From Cenococcum geophilum 1.58 (lineage: Eukaryota > Ascomycota > Dothideomycetes > Gloniales > Gloniaceae), in contig KV748214.1 of assembly GCA_001692895.1 (NCBI GenBank), positions 434,001 to 498,000 on the forward strand: 64,000 nt of DNA. The letters run 5' to 3'. Position 1 is the stretch's first letter; each line of letters starts with the position of its first letter. The notes under the pieces were generated by a model that saw only the letters and a list, made by a program, of their open reading frames with translations, did no database searches and was not told the DNA's origin. The position numbers were made by a program, and so were the translations under genes. Positions 1 to 12,784 of this stretch are shown in pieces.

Positions 1-351
1 AGACTATGCCATGGCCATCTATACTGCCTATAATTCCTAGTAAGCTAGCTAGTAATGCCTAATGCGAAAGTAAGGTTAGTATACTGAGGATAGGGTGCAG
101 GATAGGGGTAATAAGAAGAAGGTTGCCGTCTACTATAGGAAGGAGTTCGCGTATACGCGTTAAGTTTTAAAAGAGTATAATATAATGCGGTATTAGGTAG
201 GTTACCCTTTGGGTACCTAGCGAATAGGTAACTAATAGTTACCGTAGCAAGGTCTTGGTGGTTCTGGACTATGCTAGCTAGCTAACGTCTCTATTCATTC
301 CGGGCTTAAGCGTGTCTTTATTAACTATAAGCTTACGCCGTAAAAGCTTTA
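1..351. other. Unassigned left flank of Gypsy G0
   Basis: No coding capacity is visible on either strand. The segment is continuous with 606 onward once the solo LTR at 352-600 is removed, so it belongs to the 3' side of the minus-strand Gypsy G0 or to its insertion site. I could not find a terminal repeat partner for it inside the window. Confidence 0.35.
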
Positions 352-600
352 TGTCACGGAAGTGGGCACGAGCTGGAATACAATGTACTAAACAGGGTAG
401 TAATTGAAGAAGGCTACGTACGCGTAACTATGCGTGGTTGATACAAAGACATTTGGATGAAGAAGAAGATTCTTCGTGTGCCAGGTCGGGTATAAATAGG
501 GGTTGTAGGGGAACGTGCGTAGGTGTCTCGGGACGAACGTGAGCACGGGTCAAGAACGTCAAAACGCGCAGGGACGTGAGAGCGTGTGAGTCCCGTGACA
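352..600. repeat. Solo LTR, 249 bp, with 5-bp TSD
   Basis: The segment begins TGTCACGGAAG and ends GTCCCGTGACA, so its ends are the inverted TGTCACGG/CCGTGACA expected of an LTR. The direct repeat CTTTA flanks it at 347-351 and 601-605, which is a typical LTR-retrotransposon TSD. No matching LTR or internal region lies beside it, so this is a solo LTR left by LTR-LTR recombination. It keeps many CpA and TpG dinucleotides, unlike the Gypsy sequence around it, so it looks younger or less mutated. A TATAAATA box lies near 491-498 on the plus strand, which favours plus orientation weakly. Confidence 0.9.
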
Positions 601-1149
601 CTTTATTAGTATTGGTTTGGACCTAATATTGGTGTTAAATGTTTAAGGATCTCTACCCTAGCTACACCTCATCGTCCTGCCCCTATTTTTATGCCTACTT
701 ATACCCCTACTAAGGGGTCTAGATCCCATTCTTATCAGCTATTACTTAGTGGCCCGATAGATACTAATCCTACTCCTGATAATAATAAGGCATAGTAGCT
801 TTTTAGATTAGGCATTTATGGTTTAGACTTTTAGGATTCGTTCTTATATATAGTAGCAATTAAGGACCTTAATTAGGTACTCGGAAAGGCCTTATAAGGC
901 TTTTAGAAAGGGCTTAGAAACCCTAAAAACAATATTCCTAGTATAGATTAATAAATAGGAATACAATTCTAGCAAAATGCCCTTATCAACTCTATACTAT
1001 ATACGTAAAAAGGCTAAGGACCCGTCCTGCCTTAGGCCGTAGCCCTATCTTTATAGTTTCCGGAGCCTATCTGTTCTATATCCGATTTAACCTATTTACT
1101 CTTTTTATAAGCTTTCTTTATAAGTCGCGATAACACCGTAGTATTAGAG

Positions 1150-4100
1150 CGCTTTCTACAACTTATAGATTATAGACCTTAGTCCCAATATTCTTTTAGA
1201 ATATCTTTATAATAATTAAGGTAATCCTCTGGTTCCTATATAGAGTCCTTAGCGGGCTAGCCTAGCCATTTAACTTTAAATTAAAGCTTGTTCTTAACAG
1301 ACTTATAGCATAGTATAGCTTTAACCTTATACCGCTCGCCTACTACCTTAGGGTGTTTAATTGGGCCTAGACGGAAGTTCTTTTCCGGTAGTAGTCTATG
1401 CTATAGCTCTAGTAGGTTTATATAAAACACTAAATATATATAGGCCATAAATAGGGGTAGCTGGAGACAATAGGCTAGCTTACTAATTCGTTCCTTAACT
1501 TAAAAGGGACCTAGGTATCTTGCATTAAGCTTCTTTAATAGTCAACGGGTTTTAATATTCGTTAAATGTAATAGAACCTTATTGCCTACTCCAAAATACT
1601 TGTCCTAGTGCTTGCGGTTATACTAAAGTCTCTACTACTCTTAGGCATCTTATAGGCTCTACTTTACATACTTCTATTACTCCTCCTATTCCTAGAGGTA
1701 TCCTTATACTCTTTAGTGGATATCCTTAGACTTCCCGGTAGGATCCTATAACTAATTATACGGCCTTAGCCAGTAATCGTTGGGTATACTATTAAATCCA
1801 AATAGTTAGACGCTATAGGCAATCTGGATTGGTGCATACTTATATAATACGTGTTACTTTAAATTATAAGCGTACTCCGCGTACGGAAGTAGCTCGCACT
1901 AGTTATCTTGCTAGTAGTTTAAATATATCCGTAGGTAAGACTCCAGTTCCTAGTTCTAGCGTTCCGTTTACCCATTCGTCTACGGGTAGAAAGCCATACT
2001 ATAATAGTAGTCTATCTTTAAATGGAAGCATAGATTTAACCAGTACTAACTTATAAAGACGCTGCCCCTATTAGTAATAATAGAGTGCGGCTAATCTACT
2101 TTAAGAAAGCATTTCTCCTTAATTAGGTTAGCAAGCTCTTATGCGTTAATTATCTTATTAACGGGAAGGTATTGGACGTACTTTAAAAACCTATTAATAA
2201 GTATAAGGACTAAATCGTATATCCGTCCTTAGCTATCTTTAGATAGTAGGAGATCTATAATAAAGTCTATAGCGTAATATCGCTATAGCTTACTAGCAGG
2301 GGGAACTAATTTAAGTAGACCCTATAGCTTATACCTGCGGATCTTATATACTTAACACTTTTTACAATAGCTAATGTACTCCTTTGCTTCCTAATTAAGC
2401 CTTAGCCAATAGTATTTGCGTTAAAGTAATTCTACTGTTTTTGCTTAACCATAGTAGCCGCCTAGAGGATTATTATAATTCTTTATAAGAATCTTCTGTT
2501 GTAGATTTACTTCTTATAGCACCTAAATCTTGCCACCTCTACGTAGTAGGCCTATTGGGTCTAGTTCCTAATAGTGGCGCCTAGCAGCTTCCTTTCCGTT
2601 ACATTTCCGGTCTACTTCTATATTAAGGATAGTATAGAAAGTGTCCCTCCGTTGCACCTTATGGATGAGATCTATTAACCTTTCGGATAGTTCCCGGGTA
2701 AAAGCTATTTTATTTTATACTGCTCTAAATATAAGACTAGATGGTACTATAAATCTTATAACTCTTTAATACGTATACGTTAGGAAGGCCGCTATAAGGT
2801 TAAAGTCCTTTAGTTATTACAGGGCTCCGAGTTCCGATTGCTCTATAGCTTTGCTATTAGTTTAAGGGGATAGCTTAGTAATTAGGGATAGTATATTACT
2901 AGGTTCTAAGAATGTATTAGGGACGTCCTATCTAGGTATATTCGGACCCTCATTAGTAACGGACTAGGTACTAGCTAAAACATTAGTAGAAACCGATAGG
3001 GCTTATACTACCTAAGACTCGGTGTATAGAGCTATAAGTACTTAAGTATCCTATACCTAGAGCTTGTTCTGCAATATAGGGAGTAAAATATCTATTATTT
3101 GTTTTCCTTCTCCCGTTTTAAAGCCTTTAGCATAGTCTAGCCGTCGTAACGGTCTATTAGTAGGGTTATTTTCCCCTAGCTTATATTTAATCTTAAAATT
3201 AAATTATATAAGCTCCTCTACCTATCTGGCTTATTAAGGTGTAAGCTCCTTTATAGTTATAAAGTAGCGTAGATTATAGTAATCTAAGAGTACATAAGTG
3301 GTATAGCTCGCGTACTTAAGGTAGTATCGCCACTGTTTAAAGTAGTTAACTATAGCCAGCAGTTCCTTATCGTGGGTATAATACCTAACTTTAGGTCTCT
3401 GGAATTTTCTGCTATAAAATGCTACTAGTCTCTAATAGAGCTAGGTAACGTCCGGATACCTATTAGGTTATAGCAGGATACCAACAAGGGCAAAATTTAA
3501 TGCATTAGTAATTATTATTAATGGCTAATCTAGGTTAAAATGCCATAGTAATAGAGCTTCCGTAAACTTTGCGTAAAGTTTCTAAAAGGCCTTCTAAACC
3601 TTTCTAGGCCATAGCCATGGCTTATACTATTTGGTTAGTCCCTTCTTAGTTTTCTTCCTTACCGCCTTTAAGCTTTTTACTCCTTAGGTTAGGTCTTAGG
3701 AAGCTTCTATAATATAGTTAGATAGGTATTAGGCGACGTCCAAGTAGTTATAGATAAAGCGCCTATAGAAATTGGCAAAGCCTAGAAACACTTAAATATC
3801 CTAGTAGCTCTCTAGCTCCGGCTACTCCTAGATTATCTACACCCGTACTAGGTCTATAACTATACCTATAGGCGTTATAATATAACCTAGGAACTTAACC
3901 TACTTAGTGTTAAAGATATACTTTAACGCCTTGGCGTAGAGGCCCTAATTATCTAAATATTCCAGCACTTCGCGGACATATTACTCGTGTTAATCCTCAT
4001 CTTCTAAGTAGATTAAGATATTATCTAAATAGATAACGCATGTGCGGTTAACTAGTCCCCCTAAGGCTCTGTAAATATATAATTAGAATGTCGTAGGCGC

Positions 4101-5380
4101 ATTAGCTAGCCCGAAAGGCATCACTAGATACTTAAAGTGGCCGTATTAGGTCTTAAAAGCGGTCTTTTACTTATCCCCTTCTTTAATACGGAGCCTATAA
4201 TAGACGTCTTATAGATCTAACTTTATAAAGATCTTCGCCCTAGATAGTTAATCCAGCATTTTACTAACTAGTAGTAGTGGGTAACAGTTCTTAATTATAA
4301 TCTTATTAAGACCGCAATAGTCTACGTATAGCCTTATAGTTTTACCTAGCTCCGGAACAAAGAGAACCGGCGCGCCTAACGGCAACTTATTAGGCTAGAT
4401 CTATCCCTTTTCTAGTAAGCTATTAAGGTACTCCCATAGGATCTTAAGCTCTTTACGCGAGAGGTTATAGATAGGAAGGTTTAGCGGTTATTTACCTTCT
4501 TCTAAATTAATTATATAATCATACTCTAAGTTCTACGGTAGGACTTTAGCTCTCCTACCCGAAAATACCCTTAGTAAGTCCCTTAGGCCTACTAGAATAT
4601 TTAATAAATTAGGGTCGCGTTTATCCTCTATATTATCGTTAGGTAGGTCCTAGAGCTCCCTTAGGATACTTACGGGCAGCGTTATGCGCTATAGTGGTTA
4701 CTTATATATAGTTACTACCGTACGTTAAACCGTTTTATGCGGTAGCTAATAGAGGGTAGGGAACTCCTTAATGCAGTGTTTAAGGTGCCGTAGTATACTA
4801 TTCGCATATTACTTAAGCCAGAGTAACCCGTGGCAGTTAAAGTATCTTATAAGATCCTTAAAATCGCCGCCTCCCTATAATATCTCTACGACCTATCTAG
4901 TAGTTCCCCGTAGGGTCTCCATTATAAAGGGGTTATTACCTATACTAGGCTTTATACCCATCTTACTATTAAATAGGGGTTAGATCTGATACTCCTTTAG
5001 GTGTAGAGCGTACACTATTTTGCCTAGGGCTATATTCTCTAGGATATCCTTTAGGCTTATTAGTAATATACGCCCTTCTAAATCTTTATTATTCCACTAT
5101 TTAAAGGCTCCTATCTTAAAGTATATCTTAGGATTTACTTCTATAAGCCAAGGGTATCTAAGGATAAGGTTATAACCTACGAAGTTAGCCGCCTAGAAGG
5201 GTTACGGGCTAACCACCTTGGTACAGTTATATATATCGGCTACTAATACTATAAGCTTATAGGCACTATATAGCTTAATCCAATGCTTATCTAGGAAGCC
5301 TATAATAGGTTTCCGCCACCTTTATAATGGGATAAGTTTATACTCTTTTACCAAATTATATTATATAAGATTAATTTCAG
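1150..5380 (-). pseudogene. G0 pol (RT, RNase H, integrase, chromodomain), RIP-degraded
   Basis: Minus-strand translation gives recognisable Gypsy Pol with about one stop per 10-20 codons. The RT active-site box reads VIYLDNILI near 4011-4037, so the canonical YxDD has a D to N change consistent with C-to-T mutation. RNase H follows at roughly 3300-3420 (YYTHNKELLAI). Integrase spans about 1400-2720, with a zinc-finger pair CKKC near 2340-2360, a first Asp in AIDFIIDLL near 2270 and the second in an NRGSVFIS block near 2070 (D to N). A chromodomain-like segment (RYKVKAILCYKSV) lies near 1215-1345. Such a chromodomain is known in fungal chromoviruses to direct integration into heterochromatin. 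The gene cannot be functional. Confidence 0.88.
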
Positions 5381-5998
5381 CGCCGCTGTTATATAGTGCT
5401 TAGAACTATTATACCTTACCTATAGGGAGTATTATTTCTAGCTTAACAGTAATATAGAGAGTCTTTCCTTTTATATCTTGCCCTAGTTACAGCTAGGAAA
5501 GGTCCGTAACTAGGGCTTTTCTTTTTTTGGCGTCCTTATTTTTAAAGGGCTCTAGATCTATCTATTAAGTATAAGTTTCTACAAAGTTTATAAACTGGCG
5601 GAAGTTATAGCAGTCCAGCTGTGTCCCATTCTAGAATAGCTCTGCATTATTATATTGTATAATATATAGATCTTAAGTCTATTTCTTTAGGAAGGTTTAC
5701 AGCTATGGCTATATAGTAATTTACTCTTTATTAAGCTAATTAAGTGCGATCTGGTTTAGCAATTGGTCTTTAATCTTACTAATAATTTAGCGTATACGCT
5801 CTTTAGTATTATCTCGTATTATTAGCATCTTAAAGAAGTTGTCTACCTTATAAACCCAATCGTCTAACTGTTGGGCGTTAGGTCTATAGCGGAGTTCTAA
5901 ACTACTAAAGGCCTTAGCCAGTCGGTCTATATCCTTTTTCTATTTATAGCGTAGATAACTCTCTAAGTCTTCTATACCTTTTTAGGTAGGTACTAAGT
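5380..5998 (-). pseudogene. G0 gag, C-terminal part
   Basis: The minus-strand translation contains RPNAQQLDDWVYKVDNFF, typical of the capsid region of fungal Gypsy Gag, running into pol on the left. The frame continues on the far side of Gypsy B at 12345. Breaks are in-frame stops and the 6.3 kb insertion. Confidence 0.75.
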
Positions 5999-6190
5999 TG
6001 TTACGGGACGGGGCAGTAGCTACAAGACGTATGTATTTGAGGAGTCTACAAGACGTTGCGCGATCGATCGTAAGGGCCGAGGGCGTAAGGAGGTGATATA
6101 CCTACGCGTAGCTGACATAAGCTGTACGCGAGGTGTACGCGAGAGCACGGGGCTCTCCTATGGAGGCCCCTGCGGTGGGGTTCCGTAACA
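5999..6190 (-). repeat. 3' LTR of Gypsy B
   Basis: 192 bp; on the minus strand it begins TGTTACGGAACCCC and ends CCCGTAACA. It differs from the partner LTR at 11 positions by my count, all transitions, as RIP produces. Confidence 0.95.
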
Positions 6191-6336
6191 CTACCCCCCC
6201 TCCTATAGAGGCGGAGCTCCGGCGACGCTGTGGTTACTATATATATATAAAAGGGACACTTAGGGTATAGAAAAGAAGAAAGGGGGGTATTACTAAAGGC
6301 TTAAAACAACGTTATGTGATAAGGCTTGGCATCTAA

Positions 6337-6405
6337 GAATCCGACTAATTAGATAACTTTAACCGCCGGTTGAAGTTCCTAGATATCTTAACGATATTCT
6401 GGTTA
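6337..6405 (-). promoter_or_regulatory. Shared 3' hairpin module in Gypsy B
   Basis: A 23-bp near-perfect palindrome at 6355-6377 (arm AACTTTAACCG) with conserved flanks AAGATATCTAGG and ATCTAATTAG. It lies between pol and the polypurine tract. Confidence 0.75.
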
Positions 6406-6439
6406 CGTAATCGCACTTTACTATAATCTGATGGCAATC

Positions 6440-9400
6440 TAATGGTAATTTGCCCCTATATGGTAATGTATAATAGTTTAACTCTATAAGGGCTCCTATA
6501 GAGGATTAGGTATAAAATCTCTGCTTAGGCCCGGTTTCTATAGGTTTACGTAGTAAAAGTCGCTAATTAGATCCTTTGCATTTTTAAAGTCTTCCTATGG
6601 TTACCATTCTGGCTAATTTATATCGAATTCTGTGTATATAGCTCTGTAGTAGAGCCATCGTCCTCTGCCTTTGCTAAAGTATTTAGAGTTAATAATTCAT
6701 TTAATGGTCCACTCCTTATGGTTCTCGTCTTTGTTCTTATCTTGGATTAGTACTAATAGGGGTTTAGGCTATGTCTGCCCCGGTAAGGGGTTAGGCTGGT
6801 AAAGGTGTAGTAGCTATAGGTGAAATACAGGCTATATCCTGTGGGTGGCTAGGGCAGGCGGGAGCTCTAGCTTGTATACGGCTCCCCTGTTAATAACTTA
6901 TTTAATTAGGTAGGGGCTAAGGTTCTTATAATTAAGTGACTTTATAGGCCTCTGTATAGAGATATTACGTATATCTAGCTATACCTAGTCGCTAATACGT
7001 ATCTCTGGTAGTAGTGTTTTATAACGGTTAGCGAAGTAGGCCTACTTTGCTTGAGCCTAGGCCATTTCTCCCTTATAGTAGTTAAGTAGATTTTTTATAC
7101 GGTTTATATGCTGGTTGGTAAGTAGCATCTTAAGGTGTTTTTTATATGGCAGTTTCTTATTAATAGGTTCTGGTGGTTTTATGCCGGATTAGGGGTGATA
7201 TCCCTTATTTGCGAAGAATGGGGTAAGTCCTGTAGTAGTTAAGACGTAGTTATTCGCTGCGAATTTACCTAGTAGGAGGTAATCTACCTAGTTATCTTAA
7301 CTATAGGTGACTACCTATTATAGGTACGCTTTTATGCTAGCATTAGCGTTTTCCGGTTGCCTAGTAGTTTTATAGTAGAAGGATATAGATATCTTAACAG
7401 AGATGCTAAGGCGTTGGTAGATTCGTCTCTATATATTAGAGCTAAACTATATACCTTAGTTGGACGTAATTAAGTTAGGTAACCTATATAATCGGTAAAT
7501 TTTGTAAAGGAAGGCGTTAGTAACGTTGCTGACGGCTACGCCTTCGGTTAGGACGTAGTGGCGCTCTTTTATAAGTTAGTATATTATTATAAGGATGTTC
7601 TTATAGGTACGGCTATATCGCTTATAGGGTGGTAGGTTAACAACAAAATCTATGGCGATATCTGCCTATTATCGTATAGGTACTAGTAGAGGGTGCAGTA
7701 GTCCTTAGTACTTTATATTAAAGGCCTTAGCGCGCTTATAACCGTGGTAGGTGCCTATAAAGTGTTTAACTAAGTCTATTATTTTAGGCCAGAAGTAGTA
7801 TCGGCTAAGAAGCTTATAGGTTCCTCCTCTGCCTAGATGGCCGCTTGATTGAAGGTTGTAGGCTATTTAGATTAGTTGCCGTTGTAGATTTTTTAAGTTA
7901 GGGATAAATAGACGGCCTCTATAATAGAGCCTGTTCTCTTTTACTTCTAAGGCTGCTATATTAATCTGGCCTAAGCTTTAGAGTTTAGTTAGTAGCGTAT
8001 AGGCGCTAGCGGTCTTTACGGTAATAAGTTAATATAGTAATGGGTTAATAGAGGTGTTATATACCGTGGTGATAAGCTTATTAATTTCGGGAGGTGATTT
8101 TAGTTCTATAGTGTGGAGCTAAGGTATAGTTGGCTCTATTGTAGGTAGTATACCTAGGGCCAAATTCTGTGCTTTTAGGATTATCTATTGTTGGAACTAG
8201 TTATAAGGGTTATCTTTAGACTAAGGAAGGTCTTATAAGCGGCGTATTAGGCTATTAGGCTTAGTACCTTATACTCCTGGCCTATATATAATTTTAAAGT
8301 TAAAACTAAAGAGGAACTCGTTCTAGCGTACTTGGCGTTGGTTTAGCTATTTTATAGTTATAAAGTACTTAAGGTTACGATAATCCGTAAGGACTTTAGT
8401 TGGCTAGTTAGGTTCTGCTAAGGAGAGTTCTAATTAGAATTTCTTAAACGCTTATATAATTGCGAGAAGTTCATTATTATAGATCTCGTAGTTATATTCT
8501 TATAGTGTAAGCTTAGACGAATAGAATGCGACTAGGTGGAGGAGACTGTTATTGCCTATCTGGGAAAGGACGCCTGCGTTAACGTGGTCTAAGGAGTTAG
8601 TCTTAAGATAGAGTTGTTGTCCTGGTATAAAGTAAGCTAGGATGGGTGCTTTGGTAAAAGTATCTTTAAGGTCTTAGAACGCCTTTTTATATTTAGGCGT
8701 CTAGATAAAATATAGATATATTTTTCTTCCTTTCGCGGAAAGGCCCTTTATTCGCATTATTGCTATAAGTAGTGCTATAATACCCGAGAAGTTATATATA
8801 AATTTTTGATAGAAGTTGGTGAAACTGAGGAAAGCTTATACGTCTTTAATGCAGTTAGGGGTTTGCTATTTGGTAATTATGCGTACCTTCTTAGGGTCTA
8901 TACGGACACCCTTAGTAGTAACGATTAGTTTAAGGTATTTTACTTCTATAACTAAGAATTTATACTTTTTTAAATTAATATAAAGTCCTATGTCCCTAAG
9001 GCGCTATAGGACCTTTTAAACGTGCTTGGTATGCTTAGAAGGGTTATTACTATAAATAAGTATATTGTCTAGGTACGTAGAGCAGAAGTTATTAAGGTAG
9101 TCCCGTAAGGCGTTATTAATATAGCTTTAGAAACTGCCTGGGCCGTTATATACGCTAAAGGGTATAATAGTATATTCGAATTGGCTAAAGCGCAATACGA
9201 ATGCGGTTTTCTATTTATTACCTTCTCGTATTTAAAGGCGGTTAAAGGCGGCAATAATATTAAGCTTGGTATAGATTTTGGCTTAGCTAAGCCGCTTAAG
9301 AGTCTTACGTATAAGTGGTACGGGGTATTGGTTCTTAATTGTGATAGCGTTAAGTCCTCTATAGTTAACGTAGAATTAAATACCTCCTTTTAGCTTCTTA

Positions 9401-10450
9401 GTAAGGAGGATAGGGGCGGCTGCTGGGGATATGCTGGGGCGAATAAACCCTTTATTAAGGTGTTCGTTGATATACTTTTTAATAACTAGAAGTTTGTCTT
9501 TTGATATTAGGTAGAGTCTTTTATAGGGTGGCGTTTTTCCTTATTTAATATTAATGATATAGTTATTAGGTTAATATAGGGGGAGTATATCTACGCTTTT
9601 TTGTGAGTATATGTTAATAAAGTTATAGTACCTTTTAGGGAGGAGCTTGCGGAGTTTCTTATTAGTAAGTCCTTTTTTAAGCTTTATAAACTTTTTAAAG
9701 TCTAAAGGTGAAAGTCCGTAGAGTTTTACGGGGGCATTATTTTCTAGAAGGTTGACTATATCTATCCTATTACTATAGAGGACGTAGTCTTATTCTTTAT
9801 TAAGCTTATATAGTTATAATTAGGAGGCTGCGGTAACGGTCTAGCCTTTTCTATATGCTATGCGGTAGAAGGCCGCGGCATTTATGTGGTAGTAGTTCGT
9901 TGTGGGTAGGGTAATAAGGGGTTCCTTAGGTTGGTATCCTAGGGAGTAGATAGAGGCGGCTAGGCTATGTCTTAGGTAGGTCTCTCTATAGTATTTAGAG
10001 TTAAAGGTTACTTTTTTTTTTCTAGTTAATGGCGGGGTTGTATTATTTAAGCTAGTTTATTCTAAGGATAATAGGGTAGTTAGTAAGTGGTGTAATATAG
10101 GCCTAGAGTTCTTTCTGGTGCCTATTTATATCTAGGTGGAGTTATACTATATAGGTAATCTTTTGTGCGGTATAACTACTATTGGTGAGTTATAGGGCGC
10201 GGGCTTTGGTAAGGGGTAAGTTAGGTAAGTTATAAGTACGCACGAATTAGGTATCTATAAATTTATTAGTAGCTTTATAATTAATTATAGAACGGCTTTT
10301 ATATTATTTTTTAGCAGTAGTTTCTATTACGGGTAAAACTATCTATTTCCGTTTATTTATCTTTACTAAGTTATTTATTAAGCAGGCCGATATGTAGATC
10401 CCCTTATTATTAGGGCGTCCTAATCTATGACTTAGGGCTGGGACTTGGTG
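6440..10450 (-). pseudogene. Gypsy B pol (protease region, RT, RNase H, integrase, chromodomain)
   Basis: Minus-strand translation shows RT with the active-site box read as FCSTYLDNI at 9061-9090 (YLDD to YLDN), then RNase H at about 8250-8700. Integrase follows at about 6950-8150 with a first Asp in DIAIDFVVNL, the second region SNQGIQFSS (D to N), and the Glu region ENANASIKAYL. The C-terminus has a chromodomain-like segment (EWTIKQIINSKYF) near 6650-6730. Stops occur throughout, mostly at expected Gln and Trp positions. The RNA-dependent polymerase and integrase would act in a cytoplasmic virus-like particle and the nucleus in a live element; this copy is dead. Confidence 0.9.
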
Positions 10451-12110
10451 TTTTCTGTTTTCGTATCCGACTCTACCGCTATTACTACGTCTTTGTCTTA
10501 TATGGTAGTGGTATATAGCGATATATTTGGTGTTTAAGGTACTAGGTTAGGTGTTAGGCGGCAGCTGCTAAACCTAGCTATTAGGCAGTTTAGGCTATAG
10601 CTATAATAGCCTTTTTAATGACATCTATAGCAATACTTTAGCTTTTAGAGTAGCTTGCGTTTTCCGTCTAGTAGCTTTTACGGGAAGGTTAGTATAGAAA
10701 GGTTAATATTAGGACCAGTAGTGTTGCTTAGGATAGTAGGCGTTAGTGGTTTAATAGGTCCGGAGGGCTTCTATAGGGAGGTCTTTGGGTAAGGGTTTGT
10801 AGTAGTGATCTAATTTAGTTGTTATTTAATCTTCTATATAGCTGCTACTATATTATAAATATTATTATAGTTGTGGCTGGCGGCTGCGTGACTAAGGCAA
10901 TAAGTGACTTTTTTAAGGAGATCTTTTTGGTCTTTAGTATTGTCTTAGGCGAGGGCTCTGGTATATTCCTGGAATTTAATATAGAACTTATTAAATAATT
11001 TGGTAGGGCTTATCTTTAGGGCACGTAGTTTAGCTTGGTTGGTGGCTAGTAGGTTATGGTTACAGTATATTAGGTTGAGATTGTTAAGGACTTCTTAGTA
11101 GGACTGCTACTTTTAGGGGCTATTAGTCTCCTATTAGGCGAAGAGTCTGTTAAATAGTGTACCCTTTATTTGCCCGATAATATAGCTAATCTTAATGTCT
11201 TCTGTAGGAAAAAGGTAGGCGCTTTAAGTTAGTTTCTTGCGGATTTATATCTTCTAGTGGCTGTATTTTTTGCGGTTTCTCTAGAAAACTAGGGGATTAG
11301 GGTAACGTATATTAGACTTTGCGGTAGCAGCTTAGGTTTAGTTGTTATAGCTTTTATTATTGCTTTAATAGGGGTTCCCGTTAGGTGAGGCTGCTTAGCA
11401 CTAACCCTCTATTAAGCGTTAAGTAGGTAAAGTTGCCGGGGGCGTAGAGACTTAAGTGGCGTTATATGCAGTAAAGAGGTGTCTAGCGTTATTATAAATG
11501 TGCTTATTAAGCTAAGATTATAGGTATTTAATTATGCCTTTTCTTTTAGTAACTGTAGTAATAAGTGTGATCTTAGCCTTCTTTAACTATTAGACGTCGC
11601 GTTTAGACACGTGGAGGTCGTCTTTGGTTTCTTAACGCGTGTTATTGGCGAGCGCCTCGCGAGCTTATAGGTCTTAGATAATATCGCGATCTTAGGTAGT
11701 ACGCATCTTAGCTTATATAAGCTTTAGGTAGTAGTTTTATAGAAGGCGGTAGTATTTGTTGGGTTCTTGTGTTACTATTTTTATAAACGTCTTAGCGTCT
11801 TATATTTCGATTTTAATAGGTAGTAGCCCTTCCGCTTGCTTGTCTGTAGTTATATAATTAATAAAAGATAAGATATTATTGGTGTCTATCTCCTTAGGGG
11901 TTAAGGCTAGGGCTAATAAATTGAATTCTCCTGGGATTAATTGGCGTTGTAGGTTAAGTATAGGTATTAGATTATTCTTTGGGTTTAATATAGTGGTTAG
12001 TAAGGAATATTGTCTTACTATTATAGGTTCCTTAGAAGTATAAAGTAAGGTAACTCGTAGGTATGCTGCTTCTGGCAGCGCCTGTAGTATTGTAGAGATG
12101 TAGAATTGGT
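10450..12110 (-). pseudogene. Gypsy B gag with zinc knuckle
   Basis: The minus-strand frame right of pol ends in a CCHC zinc knuckle (YCYRCHxKGYYSYS, last Cys lost) near 10598-10640. The knuckle binds retrotransposon RNA in this family. Upstream are charged and proline-rich stretches of capsid type. The start codon was not fixed. Many in-frame TAG/TAA. Confidence 0.75.
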
Positions 12111-12148
12111 TATAGGCTGGGTGTTGGTAGTAAAAAGGCGTAACGTAA

Positions 12149-12340
12149 TGTTATGGGACGGGGTAGTGGCTATAAGACGTATGTATTTAAGGAGTCTATA
12201 AGACGTTGCGCGATTGATCGTAAGGGTCGAGGGCGTAAGGAGGTGATATACCTACGCGTAGCTGACATAAGCTGTACGCGAGGTGTACGCGAGAGCACGG
12301 GGCTCTCCTATGGAGGCCCCTGCGGTGGGGTTCTGTGATA
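12149..12340 (-). repeat. 5' LTR of Gypsy B
   Basis: 192 bp partner of 5999-6190. Its ends have decayed (TGTTATGGG at the left, TCTGTGATA at the right). A 61-codon open frame across this LTR (12153-12338) is chance. Confidence 0.95.
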
Positions 12341-12345
12341 TAAGT

Positions 12346-12784
12346 AGCTCCTAGGAAGCCCTTAGCCTTAACTAGGTTATAAAAGAATTTACCTAGCTTA
12401 GATTAGACCCTACTAAATCTAAATTTGCCCTTAGAGGGTTTTAATATATTTATTAGTAGCTTTCTCCTATATAGCTTCTAAGAGCCTTACAACAGCTTCC
12501 TAATATCTATCTTAAAGGAGATTGATATAGGGCTCTTAACCTTCTAAACTTAGGCCCGGGGAGGCTCCTACTATAAAGGTAGTATTAGTACTAGTAGCTA
12601 GTATAGGCTTCCTAATAAGGCTCGGGTCCTAAGTTAGTAATTAGCTTAGATTACCTAAAGGGGTAGGCCCGCTTAGCTTATAAGCAGTCTATATACCGCT
12701 ACTATGCTAATTATAGGCTAGTGGTCTTCTGGGAGGGTTTTGGTTGGTTCCCTGGTCGGATATATTAGTATATTCCTCTGGCAT
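12346..12784 (-). pseudogene. G0 gag, N-terminal part
   Basis: A minus-strand ATG at 12784-12782 opens a frame beginning MPEEYTNISDQG, with a proline-rich stretch, that runs to the Gypsy B insertion and joins the capsid part at 5998 once the TSD is counted once. The start was chosen because it is the first ATG upstream of recognisable Gag sequence. Several in-frame TAG codons are present. Confidence 0.6.

Larger units (their letters stand above)
5999..12340 (-). mobile_element. Complete Ty3/Gypsy retrotransposon B (6342 bp)
   Basis: Two 192-bp LTRs (5999-6190 and 12149-12340) bound the element, and the TSD TAAGT flanks it at 5994-5998 and 12341-12345. Coding is on the minus strand: Gag at the right, then RT, RNase H, integrase and chromodomain to the left. 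A purine tract (read on minus, AGGAGGGGGG) lies directly beside the left LTR at 6191-6205, as a polypurine tract should, confirming that the 3' LTR is on the left. Inserted into gag of G0. All genes are disabled by stops. Confidence 0.95.
1..12784 (-). mobile_element. Ty3/Gypsy retrotransposon G0, decayed and nested-into
   Basis: Reading right to left on the minus strand, the order is Gag, protease region, reverse transcriptase (RT), RNase H, integrase (IN) and chromodomain, which is the Ty3/Gypsy chromovirus order. Every frame carries many TAG/TAA codons. The element is interrupted by a solo LTR (352-600) and by Gypsy B (5999-12340, TSD TAAGT at 5994-5998 and 12341-12345), which sits in gag. 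Neither LTR of G0 was recognised: the 3' side should lie left of about 1150 or before the window, the 5' LTR right of about 12.8 kb. Confidence 0.85.

Noticed and set aside
5999-6190. An LTR shared between two adjacent Gypsy elements
   Set aside because: First thought to bound both G0 and B. The TSD TAAGT and the continuation of G0 gag after 12345 show that both LTRs belong to B, which is inserted into G0.
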